DNA of 64,000 nt, taken from the NCBI GenBank assembly GCA_038277395.1, contig CM076189.1, positions 208,546,011 through 208,610,010 of the forward strand, read 5' to 3'. A model generated the notes under the pieces. That model searched no databases. It saw only the letters and a list, made by a program, of their open reading frames with translations, and had not been told where the DNA came from. The position numbers and the translations under genes were made by a program. Each line of letters opens with the position of its first letter. The stretch's first letter is position 1. Below are positions 1 through 11,405 of this stretch, one piece after another. This DNA comes from Dryocosmus kuriphilus. Its lineage: Eukaryota; Arthropoda; Insecta; Hymenoptera; Cynipidae.

Positions 1-922
1 ATGAGAATCACAACTGGATAAGGACCATTTGGTATTTCGGCCCTCAAATACAGAAAATATCTTTTTGTAACGTTTTGACGTCTTCAGTGTCTTCAGTTCG
101 TAGGGAACACATGCTTCTATAATTTTATCAAAATTTTATATTAGAAAACCTATCGCAGAAAACTTTTTTTGCTCATCTTGTTAAATTTCATGTACGGTTC
201 TTGTCCAGTTGTAATTTTCATATCTTCAACTGAACATTCAGTGACTGACGTTTTGCTATTCAATTAGTTATTTTTAACTAATTCAGGTTTAGAGAGTGAA
301 GAATTAAGGAAAAACGACTGTTTAGCAATTTTTTACCGAATTCGCGGTGGATTTTCACTGTTTGAAATCTTAATACGTGAGTAACTAATTCAAATTTAGA
401 TAACAGTAAGATAAATATCAATATTGCTTGCATCGGTCTGATCCGATTTGGTATCAATAATGATACATTAAGATTTAGATGTGTTCCTATATTTTTTGTT
501 TTAATCCAAAAAACTTGAAAATACGCACTGCAAAGGATTTTTGTGCTTTTCCTGATTTCCCGGAGGGACTTGAGTGCCTCATACCAAAGCTGTTAAACCG
601 TCTAACCTAGTTTGGCTGACTGCGATCTTCAATAAGGTATATTCGGCGTCCTGCTTTACAGTAATCTCGATCGAAGCCCTGGAGTTAGGTGTTGAGAATG
701 GCTTAGCGCGCATGTAGTACACACGTACCCAAATCGAAAGGACAATACAATTTGGTGAAGGCTATATGTTCAATTTCAAGAAGGAAATTTACATCCGCTC
801 AAATATATTAGAGTTTATACGGCTACCCTGAGGTCAAAAAGAAGATCGTTTTCTTATTTATGTGCAAACACTTCATAACGCAGTTTACTCTGAATCTCTG
901 ATTTGCAACTGAAAATTGATAT
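1..922. other. Anonymous AT-rich DNA
   Basis: I see no gene here. Bases 1-26 and 197-224 are imperfect inverted copies of each other (both contain the ACAACTGGA core), so the window may begin inside a ~225-bp inverted-repeat element. Nothing else was recognised. Confidence 0.4.
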
Positions 923-1142
923 ATATACAGGGTATCAGGGTATTCAAAGTACATATTTATATATTCATTTTCCTCATTAAAAACTGAATAAAAAGTTCTC
1001 ACGAAAAAAATTAATCGGAAGCATCATTAAAAAGTTATCAACAATTAAAGATTAACCAATTATGATCGTGGGTAAGGTAGACGAGCGTGTACGAGGTTTG
1101 ATCAAAAAGTAAGGTGACTTTCTATATTTATCAAAAAAATAT

Positions 1143-3042
1143 TTATTTATTCATCAATACTGATGTTGTCCCCTTCAAAGTAATCCCCCTCGGATATAAT
1201 ACACTTGTGCCAGCGCTTTTTCCAATCCTCAAACATTTCTGATAAGCACTTTTTGGTATAGCCTTCAGCTCTTCCAGCGATGCGGTCTTTATCTCCACAA
1301 TCGTCGCAAAACGCCGTCCTTTCATGGGTCTTTTCAGTTTTGGAAACAGGAAAAAGTCGCAGGGAGCCAAATCTGGTGAATACAGTGGCTGAGGTATGAT
1401 TATAGTGTTGTTATTGGCCAAAAAATTACGAACAAGCAATGACGTGTGAGCTGGCGCATTATCGTGGTTTCGGAACAAACTTCGCTGACACACGTCTCAT
1501 GCCCAAAATATTCACTAAAATTGCTTGGCACGAGCCAAACGAGATGCCGACACAATCAGCAACTTCTCAAATGGTAATTCGACGATTCGCCAACACTATT
1601 TTCTTCACTTCTTCAACGTTTTCATCAGTTGTTACGTGCTGGGACGTCCAGGGCCAACTTCGTCATTAACATCTTCTCGGCCTTCCCGAAAGAGCTTGTA
1701 CCACTTATGAACATTTTTACATTCTCATCAGAGAAGGTATTAGATTTATGAAAATTTGACTTTCGCGGATTTCATGAAATCTCCACGTTTTGAGACCTCC
1801 TGAATCCGAAAAAAAACGGTTTTTACGACGGTGTCTGTCTGTTGTCGTCGTCGTCGTTGGAGTCTGTTCCCACGATAACTTTCGAAGGGCTAATCGGATT
1901 GGAGTGCGCTTTGGTACATTCCTTTAAGGGATAAAAAGAAAGGACGAGTTCGTTAACCAGTGGTTTTTGACCAACGGTTATGGTTTTATCCATCAAAAAC
2001 GGTTTTCACAAAATCCAAAAGTCCATTTTCCGGCTAAACTATGAGAGATACAAAAAAAATCTAAGAGAGTAAAATTGTTCATCTTAAAGAAATCTACCTA
2101 TTTTGTCTCACCCGTTTTTTGATAAAATGAACGGTTTTTTTGTTTTAATCAAGAAAACGCTATTAAAATTAAAATACTCTGGTTTCCCGCCAAAATATTC
2201 AAGATACAAAAAAATGGTAAAGAACAAAGTTATTCAATTTAAAAATATCTACAAATTTTTTTTTAACCATTTTTTGATAAAATGCACGCTTTTTGTTTTA
2301 ATCGATAAAACGTTATTAAAAATTAAAAATTTCAAATTTCACGCCAAACTATGCAAGATACGGAAAAATAATAATAAACAAAATTGTTCGCCTCAAGAAG
2401 GTCTACAAATTTGCTCTCTGTCATTTTTTTCAGCAGACGCGTAGTTTTTGAGTTATTCGTGAAATATGTTATGAAATATAAGGAAAACCAATTTTCAGCA
2501 AAACTATGCAAGATATGAGAAAATATTAAGACGCAGAATTGTTCGCCTTTGAAAAAGCTATAAAATTTATGTATAAGACTCATCGTTTTACTTTTAAGAA
2601 TCGAAATCCTCTATTGTGAAAATGTGGAAAATCACTAAAAAACTTTACCAATCTACAATGTGTTTTAAAAAAATGTAATTATCGAGCGCGAAGTGCGAGT
2701 GTCATGATGAGAATGTATTCCTTAAGGGCGATAGAGCCTTAATTAAAATAATTTCTTTTGTACTTTTTAATTTGAAGGCTTATACGATCCATAAACACCG
2801 AGCACGTAGCGCGAGGTGAATAATCTATCGAGCGCGAAGCGCGAGTGCCAACAGACGCGCGCCCCAGGCGTGCTCATACTTCGCACGATGAGAATGTGCC
2901 CGCTAAGCGGGCAGATTTTTTTTACTCAGAGTACACTCACCGTATGCCCCTGTCAACATTTCAAGTGTTTTGGAGCAGTTAATTCCATTTTTTACACAAA
3001 ATTGGATGCAAATTCTTTCATCCATTTTTTTCGACAGCAGAA
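1143..3042 (-). pseudogene. mariner transposase, deleted and interrupted
   Basis: On the minus strand the C-terminal part is readable from about 1493 to 1143. It contains HDNAPAHT with the second catalytic Asp, then YSPDLAPCDFF with the third Asp, the DD34D spacing of mariner, then RRFAT and ELKAIPKSAYQKC. The linker and HTH region lies at 1490-1718 and resumes after the 1.2-kb insertion at 2921-3042. The first catalytic motif (DETW) and its surroundings are deleted, as comparison with the copy at 16.6 kb shows. Several frameshifts are present. This is a dead DNA-cutting transposase of the Tc1/mariner DDE family. Confidence 0.9.
1719..2920 (+). mobile_element. Helentron-like non-autonomous element (HINE-type), copy A
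   Basis: This is the most complete copy. It begins ACATTCTCATC in a T-run and ends in GATGAGAATGT (2908-2918 region, the inverse of the 5' end), then a GCCCGCTAAGCGGGC hairpin and AGATTTTT. A subterminal inverted repeat, a 3' hairpin and insertion into T-rich DNA are hallmarks of Helentron/HINE (DINE-1-like) elements. The interior has four ~155-bp degenerate tandem units, marked by the AGATAC motif near 2046, 2202, 2356 and 2511. GC hairpins follow (CGAGCGCGAAGCGCGAG type). The uninterrupted mariner at 7250 supplies the empty site. No Rep/helicase is present. Confidence 0.7.
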
Positions 3043-4304
3043 AATCGCCGAGTACGCAAAACACTTCTAACCTTTATGCCTCTCACAAACAAACAAAGAA
3101 TGCTATATAGCTGAAACTGTGCACATATGTTTGGGACGAGTGTACCAACATAAGAAAAAAAGAAAACGAATATCGACTGTAGGCATCCCGCGAAATTCAA
3201 AAAGTCACCTTACTTTTTGGTCACACCTCGTATGTGTGGCCAACGAGAGTGTGCGCGAACTTCAGCTAACTACCCTGGCAGTCAGATTTAAGAGGCTGCG
3301 ACATCACAGCAACGTCACTCGGATATTTCGAGTAGAGGAACAAAATTTGTATAAAAAAGTTCGGCCAATGCACAAAACTATTGATAAATGAACCATAATT
3401 TATTCAATTTGAAATCGTGATTTTTCAAGTCAACTTAAGGTAAGTTTGAGTTCAGTTCAAACCTAAAAATGTCCACTCAGCTCGTATGAACAAAATTTTT
3501 TTATTTATCTATAGCTGAATTGAAGTAGGTTTAATTTATGCGAGTTTAAGCTCAACATGTCACCTCCAAAGTCAGCCAGATTTTTACGAAAGTCGGCTTT
3601 CGGTGCCAGGATTGCAAAGTGACGCGTGACTCGAGGTTTCTACGTAAATCACTTGGATGAGGTAATTTACGTCGAAAAGTGTTGAAAACCCTTAAAATAC
3701 GTGACGAAAGTCAATAGTCTGTTGGAAAGTTATTTTACCGACGGGAAATAACATCACTGTAGGGCTCAATTACAAAAGTTATGTTGCCTGTAATTTACGC
3801 AAACCACGTAAATTACTTAGAGTAAATTATGTAAACAACCCTGCTCGGGACACTTTGAGTCGCTAAAGACGACTTTAGGGTCACCATTATAATTTTAAGC
3901 TTTTTTGTTTGTAAGTCTCTATCATGAAGACTCAACAGAAACCACCAAGGCGCCGGGAAGAGGGTTGAATACCAACACGTGTTATTGCAGTGAACAAATT
4001 TACTGTAATAAGAGAAAATACTTAACTTCTACAATTATACACTTATAATTACGCATTCAGGTGTTTTACCTGAATCAACACAAATTGTCGGTATTAAGTA
4101 GAACAATTGTTAATATGTGCTACGTTAGAGCGAGTGCGACTGTGACTCAGCACAGTTTGTCAGCAACTGGCTCCTCTCGAGGCACGTTGTTCGTAGCGAG
4201 GATAGGCTCAGCCGGCTACAGCTGTTAGTCATGTGATAGCAGCATGTAGGCAACTAAGTTTGTAGGGTCGTCAAACTTACATGTTAAAAAAAAAAATGAG
4301 AAAT

Positions 4305-5000
4305 TCGATGCCTCCCACAGTGAGTTCGGTACCAAAACATTTACCTCGAAACATTTTTTGGGACTTCAAAAATAACTTTTTCCCCAAAAATCAGTCACAT
4401 TCATTTAATACCACATGTTCAAATAAAATTTCAGGAAAAAAAATCAATATTTCCAAAAATAAGTTTGTTTCCACGACTTTTACGTCCGCATAATTTTTTC
4501 TGACTTAAGAAATTAATTTTTCGACTCTTCATTAAGGTTCCATTCAACGACTACCGTATGTTATTCGCTTAAATCTAACTGAGAAATATGATATGTCCTA
4601 AAGTAAGTTCGATTCTTCGACTTCTAATCGGGAATATTTAATATGACTTCGAAAATGATTTTATTAATACCCTTTATGAAGGTTTTATTTTAATACTAGT
4701 GGATATTCGACTCAAGAATTCCATAATACGTTCCAAAAAAGGTTCGGCTTCTCGACTTATACTCGGGAATATTTTTTATGACTTCAAAAAATGATTTTAT
4801 TACCCTTTATTAAGGTTCCATTCGATTACTACCGAATGCTATTCGGATGAAATCTCCCTGAGAAAGATATGTCTCAAAATAAGTTCGGTTTCTCGACTCC
4901 TAGTCGGAATATTCTTTCCGACTCAAAAAAATAATGTTATGGCCCTTCATCAAGGTTTCATTCGATTACTTTCGGATGTTCGGACAAAAACTCCATAGAA
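4305..5000. repeat. Degenerate ~140-bp tandem repeat inside the foldback element
   Basis: A unit marked by GTTCGG-TTCTCGACT, then a GGAATATT block, a TGATTTTATTACCC block and CATTCGATTACTACCG recurs near 4320, 4460, 4608, 4740 and 4881, i.e. every 135-145 bp. Divergence between units is substantial. There is no coding potential across units. Confidence 0.65.
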
Positions 5001-5424
5001 TAACTTGAAAAATCACGATTTCAAATTGAATAAATTTTGCACATCCCTATTGACTATCAAGTTACTTTTTAAATAATTGCTATACCTAACAGATTTAACT
5101 CTACGTTTAAGGATTTTGGTTAATTTATCAACAGTTTAGTGTATTAGCCTAACTTTTTTTTTTTCAAATTTTGTTTTTTCTACTCGAAATATCCGAGTGA
5201 AGTTTCCGTGATGGTCACAGCCTCCAACTTGGTCGCACATACACGCTCGTCTATAGCCTAACCACGCGTTCGTAATTAGTTAATCTTTAATTGTTAATAA
5301 CTTTTTAATGATGCTTCTGATTAATTTCTTTTTCATCAGAGTTTTTTACTGAGTTTTAAATAAAGAATACGAATATATAAATAAGTACCATAAGTACCTT
5401 AAATACCCGGAAACCCTGTGTATA

Positions 5425-6620
5425 CCTCCAACCATAACTCTACACACATATATGTGTCCGTGGGCGAAATGCAACATGCTTGGCATAAGCTCTGTTAGAT
5501 TCTCATGAGCACTATTTGACTTGCATAATTAATTCACACCCTTAATGAAGCTATCTAATTCCGTAAGTTTGAAAATTGTTGATTCCATTTAATAATCCAA
5601 AGATTTAATTGGAGTATATTTCATATTTAGAGCTAAATTGGAAACTTTGACTTAGCAATTCAACAGAACATTAATAAGCCAATATGTACTCGGACAATGC
5701 TATATTGTAGGAAATTAAATTAGCTCGCCAGTGAAAGTGCATTCACTTTTTATTATTATTTGATTCTGCTCGCTTTTTTTTGTGAATTAAAGGAATAAGA
5801 GTTAAAGCAAAGTTTAATAATTCAGATTTTTGTTTTATTAAACAGTAAGCTCACAGAAAAAAAATATTGCAAAAAGAACATTCAAAATCGATGAATAATC
5901 GATTGAAAAGTCTACAAAAGGGTACACGGATCGAGAAAGTAAGTTCTCCGTCTGACTAGCGACTTAGCTATGAGGTCGGAAAACAGTCCTAATACACTGA
6001 AAGCTCCTAGGGCTTACTTGCGGCAATACGAGAAAACTAGAAAAGCCTGTGCCGCTTTGTTGACTGTTTATATTTTTTACTCTCTTCCTACTCGAGGCTT
6101 CTGAGTTCCCTGTTGAGATTTCATTAAACTTTTCAATGTTGAAAGAGGAGCAAGTACTCTGCCTTCGGCAGCTTGAAAAAATAACTATCTTTATGCTCAT
6201 TCACCATTTTCTTCAAATGAATTTACGCACATGGGTTATACAAATTCGGAACTAACAATTTGAGGATCAATATAAGAATTTTAAGGTTCAAGACAAAATT
6301 TTTCAGATATATATAAATTTAAATTTACTCGAACCTTTGCACATTATATAATTAAAAAATAAAAATTATAGCTAGGATAGATAGAGGCAAAATTATTAAT
6401 GTAAATAAATCCCTTATTCTGAATATTATACCAATTTCCTGCTTTAAATAACTAAATTTTATACGATGAATCCAAATATTCTCTAAATGTTGATAAAACT
6501 GGTGCTATAGGTCAAATATTGAAAAATAAACGTTTTACGTCCAATAAATGAAAGGCGGGTTGGGGCAAACTTGTGAATAATCATTTTAGAAATGAACGAA
6601 ATGCAATATTGAGCACAAAA
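5425..6620. other. Anonymous DNA between elements
   Basis: No gene was recognised. A minus-strand ORF of 78 codons at 5964-6200 has an unremarkable Ser/Arg-rich composition and no family resemblance I can name. It is slightly less AT-rich than its surroundings. Confidence 0.35.
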
Positions 6621-7572
6621 CGAGGTGTGATCAAAAAGTAAGGTGACTTTTTATTTCTATCAAAAAATATTTATTTAGTCATCAATATTGATGTTGTCCT
6701 ATTCAAAGCAATTCCCCTCGTATATAATATATTTGTGTCCGCGCTTTTTCCAATCCTCAAAGCATTTCTGATAAGCACTTTTTGGTATAGCCTTCAGCTC
6801 TTCCAGCGATGCGGTCTTTTTTTGGTCTTGGTGATCCAGAATGCTTCCACTGGGACGACTGAGCCTTAGTTTCGACGTCATAACCATACACCCATGTTTC
6901 ATCAACTGTTATGGTCCTTTTGAGTAAGTCTGGGTCGCCGTTGACGCCATTCAACAGCTCCTGAGCGAAGCTCACGCGACGGTTCTTTTGGTCAAAATTT
7001 AGCAATTTTGGAACAAACTTCGCTTACACACGTCTCATGCCCAAAATATCCACTAAAATTGCTTGGCACGAGCCAAACGAGATGCCGACATCATCAGCAA
7101 CTTCTCTAATGGTAATTCGACGATTCGCCAACACTATTTTCTTCACTTCTTCAACGTTTTCATCAGTTGTTGACGTGCTGGGACGTCCAGGGCGAGCTTC
7201 GTCATTAACATCTTCTCGGCCTTCTCGAAAGAGCTTGTACCACTTATAAACATTTTCTTTACTCAGAGTACACTCACCGTATGCCACTGTCAACATTTCA
7301 AGTGTTTTGGAGCACTTAATTCCATCTTTTACACAAAATTTGATGCAAATTCTTTGATCCATTTTTTTCGACAGTAGAAAAATCGTCGAGCAGGCAAAAC
7401 TTTTCTAACCTTTATGCCTCTCACAAACAAACGAAAAATGCTATATAGCTGAAACTATGCACATATGTTTGGGACGAGTGTACCAACATAAAAAAAAAAG
7501 AAAATGAATATCGACTGTACGCATCCCGCGAAATTCAAAAAGTCACCTTACTTTTTGATCAAACCACATATA
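6621..7572 (-). mobile_element. mariner element, copy 2, internally deleted
   Basis: The left TIR CGAGGTGTGATCAAAAAGTA starts at 6621. The right TIR near 7550 is degraded (GATCAAACCACATA). It is ~950 bp long. It belongs to the same family as the copies at 1.1 and 16.0 kb but has a different deletion: sequence after PRPKK is joined directly to TASLEELK, removing the second and third catalytic motifs. Confidence 0.9.
6699..7362 (-). pseudogene. mariner transposase, internally deleted
   Basis: Read on the minus strand from 7362: MDQRICIKFC starts the N-terminal HTH DNA-binding half, with GRPSTSTTDENVEEVKK and a second HTH (RITIREVADDVGISFGSC). A frame change follows near 7030, then the linker FDQKNRRVSFAQELL and the first catalytic motif VDETWVYGYD. 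The region carrying HDNAP and YSPDLAP is deleted, so two of three catalytic Asp are missing. The C-terminal tail (ELKAIPKSAYQKC) is retained. This is the least damaged N-terminal half of the three copies and gives the reference for start and frame. Confidence 0.9.
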
Positions 7573-8564
7573 TATATATTTTTTTTTTAATGAACCTGCT
7601 ACATCTAGAAATCCTATACACTCATTCACTCCCAAGTAAGTTTTAAATCTTTAATTTTTTTTTATATTATATTACAAAACTCGCAACTTTCCTCCAAGAT
7701 TTTAAAGTATGGCGTAAAGTTTCATATTTGAATCGGATTTGAACTCTGCCTCGATTTACATGATATTCCCGAGAAAATTTTGTATTTCTTAACTCTGGAG
7801 AATTTAAGAACTCTATTCAGAAATATTATTGATTTGAATGAAAACTGAGTCAATGCTGCTTTCACTCAGTGGACTTTTATTGTCCGATGATGGAATCCGA
7901 TTGGGGCTCGCAGACCCAGTCGCAACCATTGAAGGGCTATCGAGCAGGATAGGTGGGAGTGTAGAATCCCACTATCATCCGTAAGCTACGCCATATCGCG
8001 TTTTCGAATTACGATTGTACAGATGGGAATGTACGCTCTGGATTTTACAATCAAGGATGATCTCTGGCTCCCGCATGCGGCATCAGTGTCCGATACATCT
8101 ATTGATCCGTCCTGGATAATGCTGCGTATTAATAAATGATGGCTGAGCGAGTAATATTATCTATAATGCACTTTGATTTCTTGCTGTGAGATATATGAAA
8201 TGACGCAATTAAAATTGAGATATTTAAAATTGGGATGTTTAAATTTTCTAATGGACTTGTTAAATCGCAGTTTGCGCCTGACTTCAAAAAACAAGTAATG
8301 GAATTGCGAGGCAAACTGCAAATATTACAGAATAGGATCAACGTGGAACTTTTACTGCAGATTAGAGGGTTGGGAAACACAATTAGTATAACAGGCTGTG
8401 ATATCAGTGGGATGGTGTGATTAATTTAATTATTATTTACTTAAAAGTTACGTTCAAATCGCTACAGATACTAACCAATTTTAATTAATGCACCTGGACC
8501 TTAAAATGCAACATATATGCATCTCGAGTCGAAGGATTGAATAATTCACACATTAATTGTTCAA
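7573..8564. other. Anonymous DNA with a less AT-rich patch
   Basis: The patch at about 7840-8140 is GC-richer than its surroundings, and a plus-strand open frame of ~65 codons runs to a stop at about 8139 (it contains FTIKDDLWLPHAASVSD). I cannot assign it to a family. It could be a decayed exon or a retroelement fragment, or chance. The rest is AT-rich without features. Confidence 0.3.
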
Positions 8565-8685
8565 AAGAGAATTTTTGTTTGTCAATTAGGGTCTAAATTT
8601 AATAAACAGATACCTATAAGCTTTCCTAAATTATGGCAAACATTTCGACCTCGGATAGGGGTCCCCTCTCTTCAGTGTCAAGTAA

Positions 8686-8735
<50 letters not shown>

Positions 8736-9118
8736 TCTACTTAAACATGCTGACTATTTTATTAGACGTGGTCTCCTTCTCTCTCGCTCTCTCTTCTTCT
8801 CTCTTTAACTTCCTTTCTCTCTGTGTATGAAGTCCGTTACGCCGAAGGAGTATAGGATGTAATCCTAAAAGTCACAATATTAACTCACTTCCACAAAACC
8901 AACAAACACACAGTAGTTCGAGTTCGAAAGAAGTTAATTGAGTTATTTCAAAACAGACGGTATTGATATATGAGTGAGAATACAAGAGAACATGTTTCAA
9001 AATCAACAGAGTACTTGAGCAACAATAGGCAATGAATTTAGAATTTTCCAGTGAGCGATCAACATTTGATTTATTATTTTAATATCAAATCAATTAAAAT
9101 ACTTCGAAAACCGAATCT
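8565..9118 (+). repeat. Truncated copy of the 14.8-kb TIR element
   Basis: It shares, in the same order but opposite orientation, landmarks of the element at 14801-15386: GTCAATTAGGGTCTAAA (8581-8597), CCTCGGATAGGGGTCC (8650 region) and GGATGTAATCCTAAAAGTCA (8855 region). The far TIR is not found before the Helentron-like copy begins at 9119, so the element appears truncated. It hosts a (TA)n run. Confidence 0.6.
8689..8732. repeat. (TA)n microsatellite
   Basis: About 22 uninterrupted TA dinucleotides. Confidence 0.98.
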
Positions 9119-9388
9119 AAAAAATCTGCCCGCTTCGCGGGCACATTCTCATCGCGCGCTCCGCGCGAAGTGTGAGCGCGCCTACGGCGCGCGTCTGTTG
9201 GCACTCGCGCTTCGCGCTCGATAGATTATTCACCACGCGCTACGCGCTCGGTGTTTATGGATCGTATAAAACTTTAAATTAAAAGTTACAAAAGAAATTA
9301 TTTTACTTAAGGCTCTATCGCCTTAAGGAATACATTCTCATCATGACACTCGCGCTTCGCGCTCGATAATTACATTTTTTTAAAACAC

Positions 9389-9401
9389 ATTGTAGATTGG
9401 T
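9389..9401 (+). repeat. LINE target-site duplication, left copy
   Basis: ATTGTAGATTGGT, identical to 11458-11470. Copy A (2650 region) and copy E (59455 region) of the host element have the site once, in reverse complement, which confirms a duplication created by insertion. Confidence 0.93.
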
Positions 9402-9638
9402 TCCAAGGATCACCGCAGTTGTCTGCGGTGGAGGGGAGGTGTCACCCCTACTTGGCGCGTCCCCAGGTGGCGGATAGGGGAATGCTCGCTGGAAACAGAG
9501 GGTAGAGCTGAAATAAAATAGGCTCCGTGGACCAAACACTCGATTGGTGACGGTCGCAGCCCTCTGGGAGTGCTCCGAACCATGTCCGGTTTTTCCGCCG
9601 GCATGGTGTAGGGGCTGCTGTGAGTTCGCTCTGCCGAG

Positions 9639-11222
9639 GTGTACGCTGCGACCGGGCATCAGGAGCCAGCCCCTTCGGGCCTTGATCAGGGAGTGCGTGG
9701 TGGCTGCAGGGATCGGAACCTGCAGTGCTCCGGGCGAGTCCGGTCCGTCCGTGTATTCCGGGACCGGTTAAACGAAGGTTGGGCCCCAGAGTACTGGGGT
9801 AGGACTTCGGTCCGAGGGTATACCCGTTCCCAATTATTTCGGCCCGCCCCTCCACGCACGATGCGCTGGTGGACATTTATCATGGCTTGTAAAGACGGAA
9901 AGAGTAGGGGGAGAAAGGAGACGCCGACTGCAGAGGAGCTGGAGTTTAACAACAGCTTCAACCTCGAGATAGAAGATTGGCAGTATACGACGGAGGTGAA
10001 TTGCATAAAAAGAAAGATACCGGAGCTTCTCGACGTACTGAAGGAGAGACACGGACTGGTACGCGAGTGTCTGAAGAAGGCAGTAAACCTCTGTAAGTCT
10101 ACGGAGCAGGTGGTCGAATTGGAGAGAGCGCAAGAGGAAATGCGCGATGTAGGGTATACCTATCGCTCACTAAGACTCTACACGGAGGGCTACATCAAAG
10201 AAATAAATGATGTGATGAGAAAAAATATAGCAAAGGTGCGTAAGGAGAGGTCTCTCCTGAGCTCCACAATGAAGGAGAATACGGCATCTGTCTTCACACA
10301 GACGGAGCCGCAAATAAAACAGGCGGAAGTGACGGAGAAGCGCAAGCGGGAGAGGGAGGTGACCCTCAACTCGCCAAGCGAACCCGGAGTGGAGAAGCCC
10401 GCTTCAAAAAAGACTAGGACCCAGGAGGGGGTCGCCTGGTCTCAGGTAGTCAGGAGAAAGGGCAAGAAGGAGAAGGCCCAGGAGCAAAAGGAGGAGGTGA
10501 AGGCTGTTGCGTCACTCAGGAGCAACAGGCGGGAAAAGGGACATAAAGTCCCAAAGAAGACGAGGAAGAGGATCCTGCGGGAGGCTGTTGCCATCCGACC
10601 ACCCCCGGGGATGCAGTATGCGGATGTCGTGAAGGACATCCAAAAGAAGATTAAGCCGGAAGACCATGGTGTGACCGTGAAGTCTATCCGGCAGACTAGA
10701 ACTGGAGATGTCCTGATCGAAGTGGGTGCTAAGGCGGAGGAGAGGCGGCACTTCGGGGAGGCCATCTCGGAGGCCATTGGTCAAGGTGGCAGTGTTAGGC
10801 ACCTTGTCCCAAGAGCTCAGGTGGTAGTATACGACCTAGTTGAGTCGACGGAGGTCACGGCAGTGGAGGAAGCGATAAAGGTGGCCTTGGGAGACCAGAT
10901 CGGCTCCCCGCCCAAGGTGAACCTCACCAAGAGAAGCAGCAGAGGCTGCATACTAGCTTTTGTCGAGCTGGATGCAGCCGCTGCTGCTAAGCTGGAGAAT
11001 GCGGCCCGACTGAAGGTCGGGTGGGTTAACTGCCGGGTGAAGGCGCATAGCGCTGAATCCCGGTGTTATAGGTGTCACACTCTCGGGCACGTGGCCCGAG
11101 AGTGTGCAAATGAGGACCGCAGCGCATGCTGCAGAAGATGTCTGCAGGATGGACATAAGGCGGCGGAATGCCAGAATCTGGTAAGCCGCTGTCCATCTAA
11201 CACAGCGAGAGGAAAACCTTAG
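9639..11222 (+). CDS. LINE ORF1 (gag-like, CCHC zinc knuckles), R1/TRAS type
   Basis: The longest open frame is 527 codons. The first ~75 residues are Arg/Gly-rich and look like translated 5' leader; a likelier start is the Met at about 9861 (MRWWTF) or 9882 (MACKDGK), giving ~450 aa, usual for R1-clade ORF1. Order: a helical charged N-terminal part, a Lys/Glu/Arg-rich linker (residues ~210-320), a conserved RPPPGMQYADVVK segment leading into the ORF1 middle domain (~330-450), then two CCHC knuckles near the C-terminus: CYRCHTLGHVAREC and CCRRCLQDGHKAAEC, both C-X2-C-X4-H-X4-C. The third knuckle common in this clade is absent. ORF1 proteins bind element RNA and, in telomere-specific relatives, direct nuclear targeting. 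The frame has no internal stop. The RT-bearing ORF2 that should follow is missing. Confidence 0.88.
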   Translation: MYAATGHQEPAPSGLDQGVRGGCRDRNLQCSGRVRSVRVFRDRLNEGWAPEYWGRTSVRGYTRSQLFRPAPPRTMRWWTFIMACKDGKSRGRKETPTAEELEFNNSFNLEIEDWQYTTEVNCIKRKIPELLDVLKERHGLVRECLKKAVNLCKSTEQVVELERAQEEMRDVGYTYRSLRLYTEGYIKEINDVMRKNIAKVRKERSLLSSTMKENTASVFTQTEPQIKQAEVTEKRKREREVTLNSPSEPGVEKPASKKTRTQEGVAWSQVVRRKGKKEKAQEQKEEVKAVASLRSNRREKGHKVPKKTRKRILREAVAIRPPPGMQYADVVKDIQKKIKPEDHGVTVKSIRQTRTGDVLIEVGAKAEERRHFGEAISEAIGQGGSVRHLVPRAQVVVYDLVESTEVTAVEEAIKVALGDQIGSPPKVNLTKRSSRGCILAFVELDAAAAAKLENAARLKVGWVNCRVKAHSAESRCYRCHTLGHVARECANEDRSACCRRCLQDGHKAAECQNLVSRCPSNTARGKP

Positions 11223-11404
11223 TTGGAGACAAGCTAGAGGAAGACGCTGGAGACAGCGAAGAAAACGGCACCCCCTGAAGTAATGCGAAAGCGGTTCCGG
11301 GGGGATTAATGCCAAGAAGAAAGAGGAGGTGAGTTTAGTGGGTATTGCCGTTTTTTAGGCTGAGTCCCACACTCTGTGCGTAAACTGCATTCTCACCTCC
11401 TCTC

Positions 11405-11405
<1 letters not shown>

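Larger units (their letters stand above)
1092..3230 (-). mobile_element. mariner element, copy 1, with nested Helentron-like insertion
   Basis: The terminal inverted repeats are CGAGGTTTGATCAAAAAGTA at the left and its near-perfect complement ending CACACCTCG at 3230. TA dinucleotides at 1090-1091 and 3231-3232 are the target duplication expected for Tc1/mariner. Without the insertion at 1719-2920 the element is only ~940 bp, against ~1.24 kb for the copy at 16.0 kb. The sequence between the second catalytic-motif region (HDNAPAHT) and the FVPK linker is missing, joined near 1470. It cannot encode active transposase. Confidence 0.92.
923..5424. mobile_element. Foldback-type inverted-repeat element, left arm interrupted by a mariner
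   Basis: The ends are inverted copies: the left end reads TATATACAGGGTATC and the right end, read in reverse complement, TATACACAGGGTTTCC. The arms continue inward. The GACGAGCGTGT block at 1080-1090 pairs with 5242-5252, the CACTCGGATATTTCGAGTAG region at 3316-3335 pairs with about 5183-5202, and the block at 3395-3440 (AAATCGTGATTTTTCAAGT) pairs with 5000-5035. Without the mariner the left arm is about 380 bp and the right about 425 bp. The ~1.5-kb middle holds degenerate ~140-bp tandem units and no ORF. It is non-autonomous; the superfamily is not determined. Confidence 0.7.

Noticed and set aside
2103..2583. ORFs of 83-113 codons in copy A (and similar ones at 41.4, 59.0 and 59.3 kb)
   Set aside because: They fall in the ~155-bp non-coding central repeats, are Phe/Lys/Asn-rich and occur on both strands in the same place.
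9315..9876. Minus-strand ORFs opposite the LINE 5' leader
   Set aside because: They are shadows of GC-rich leader and ORF1 sequence with no motif.
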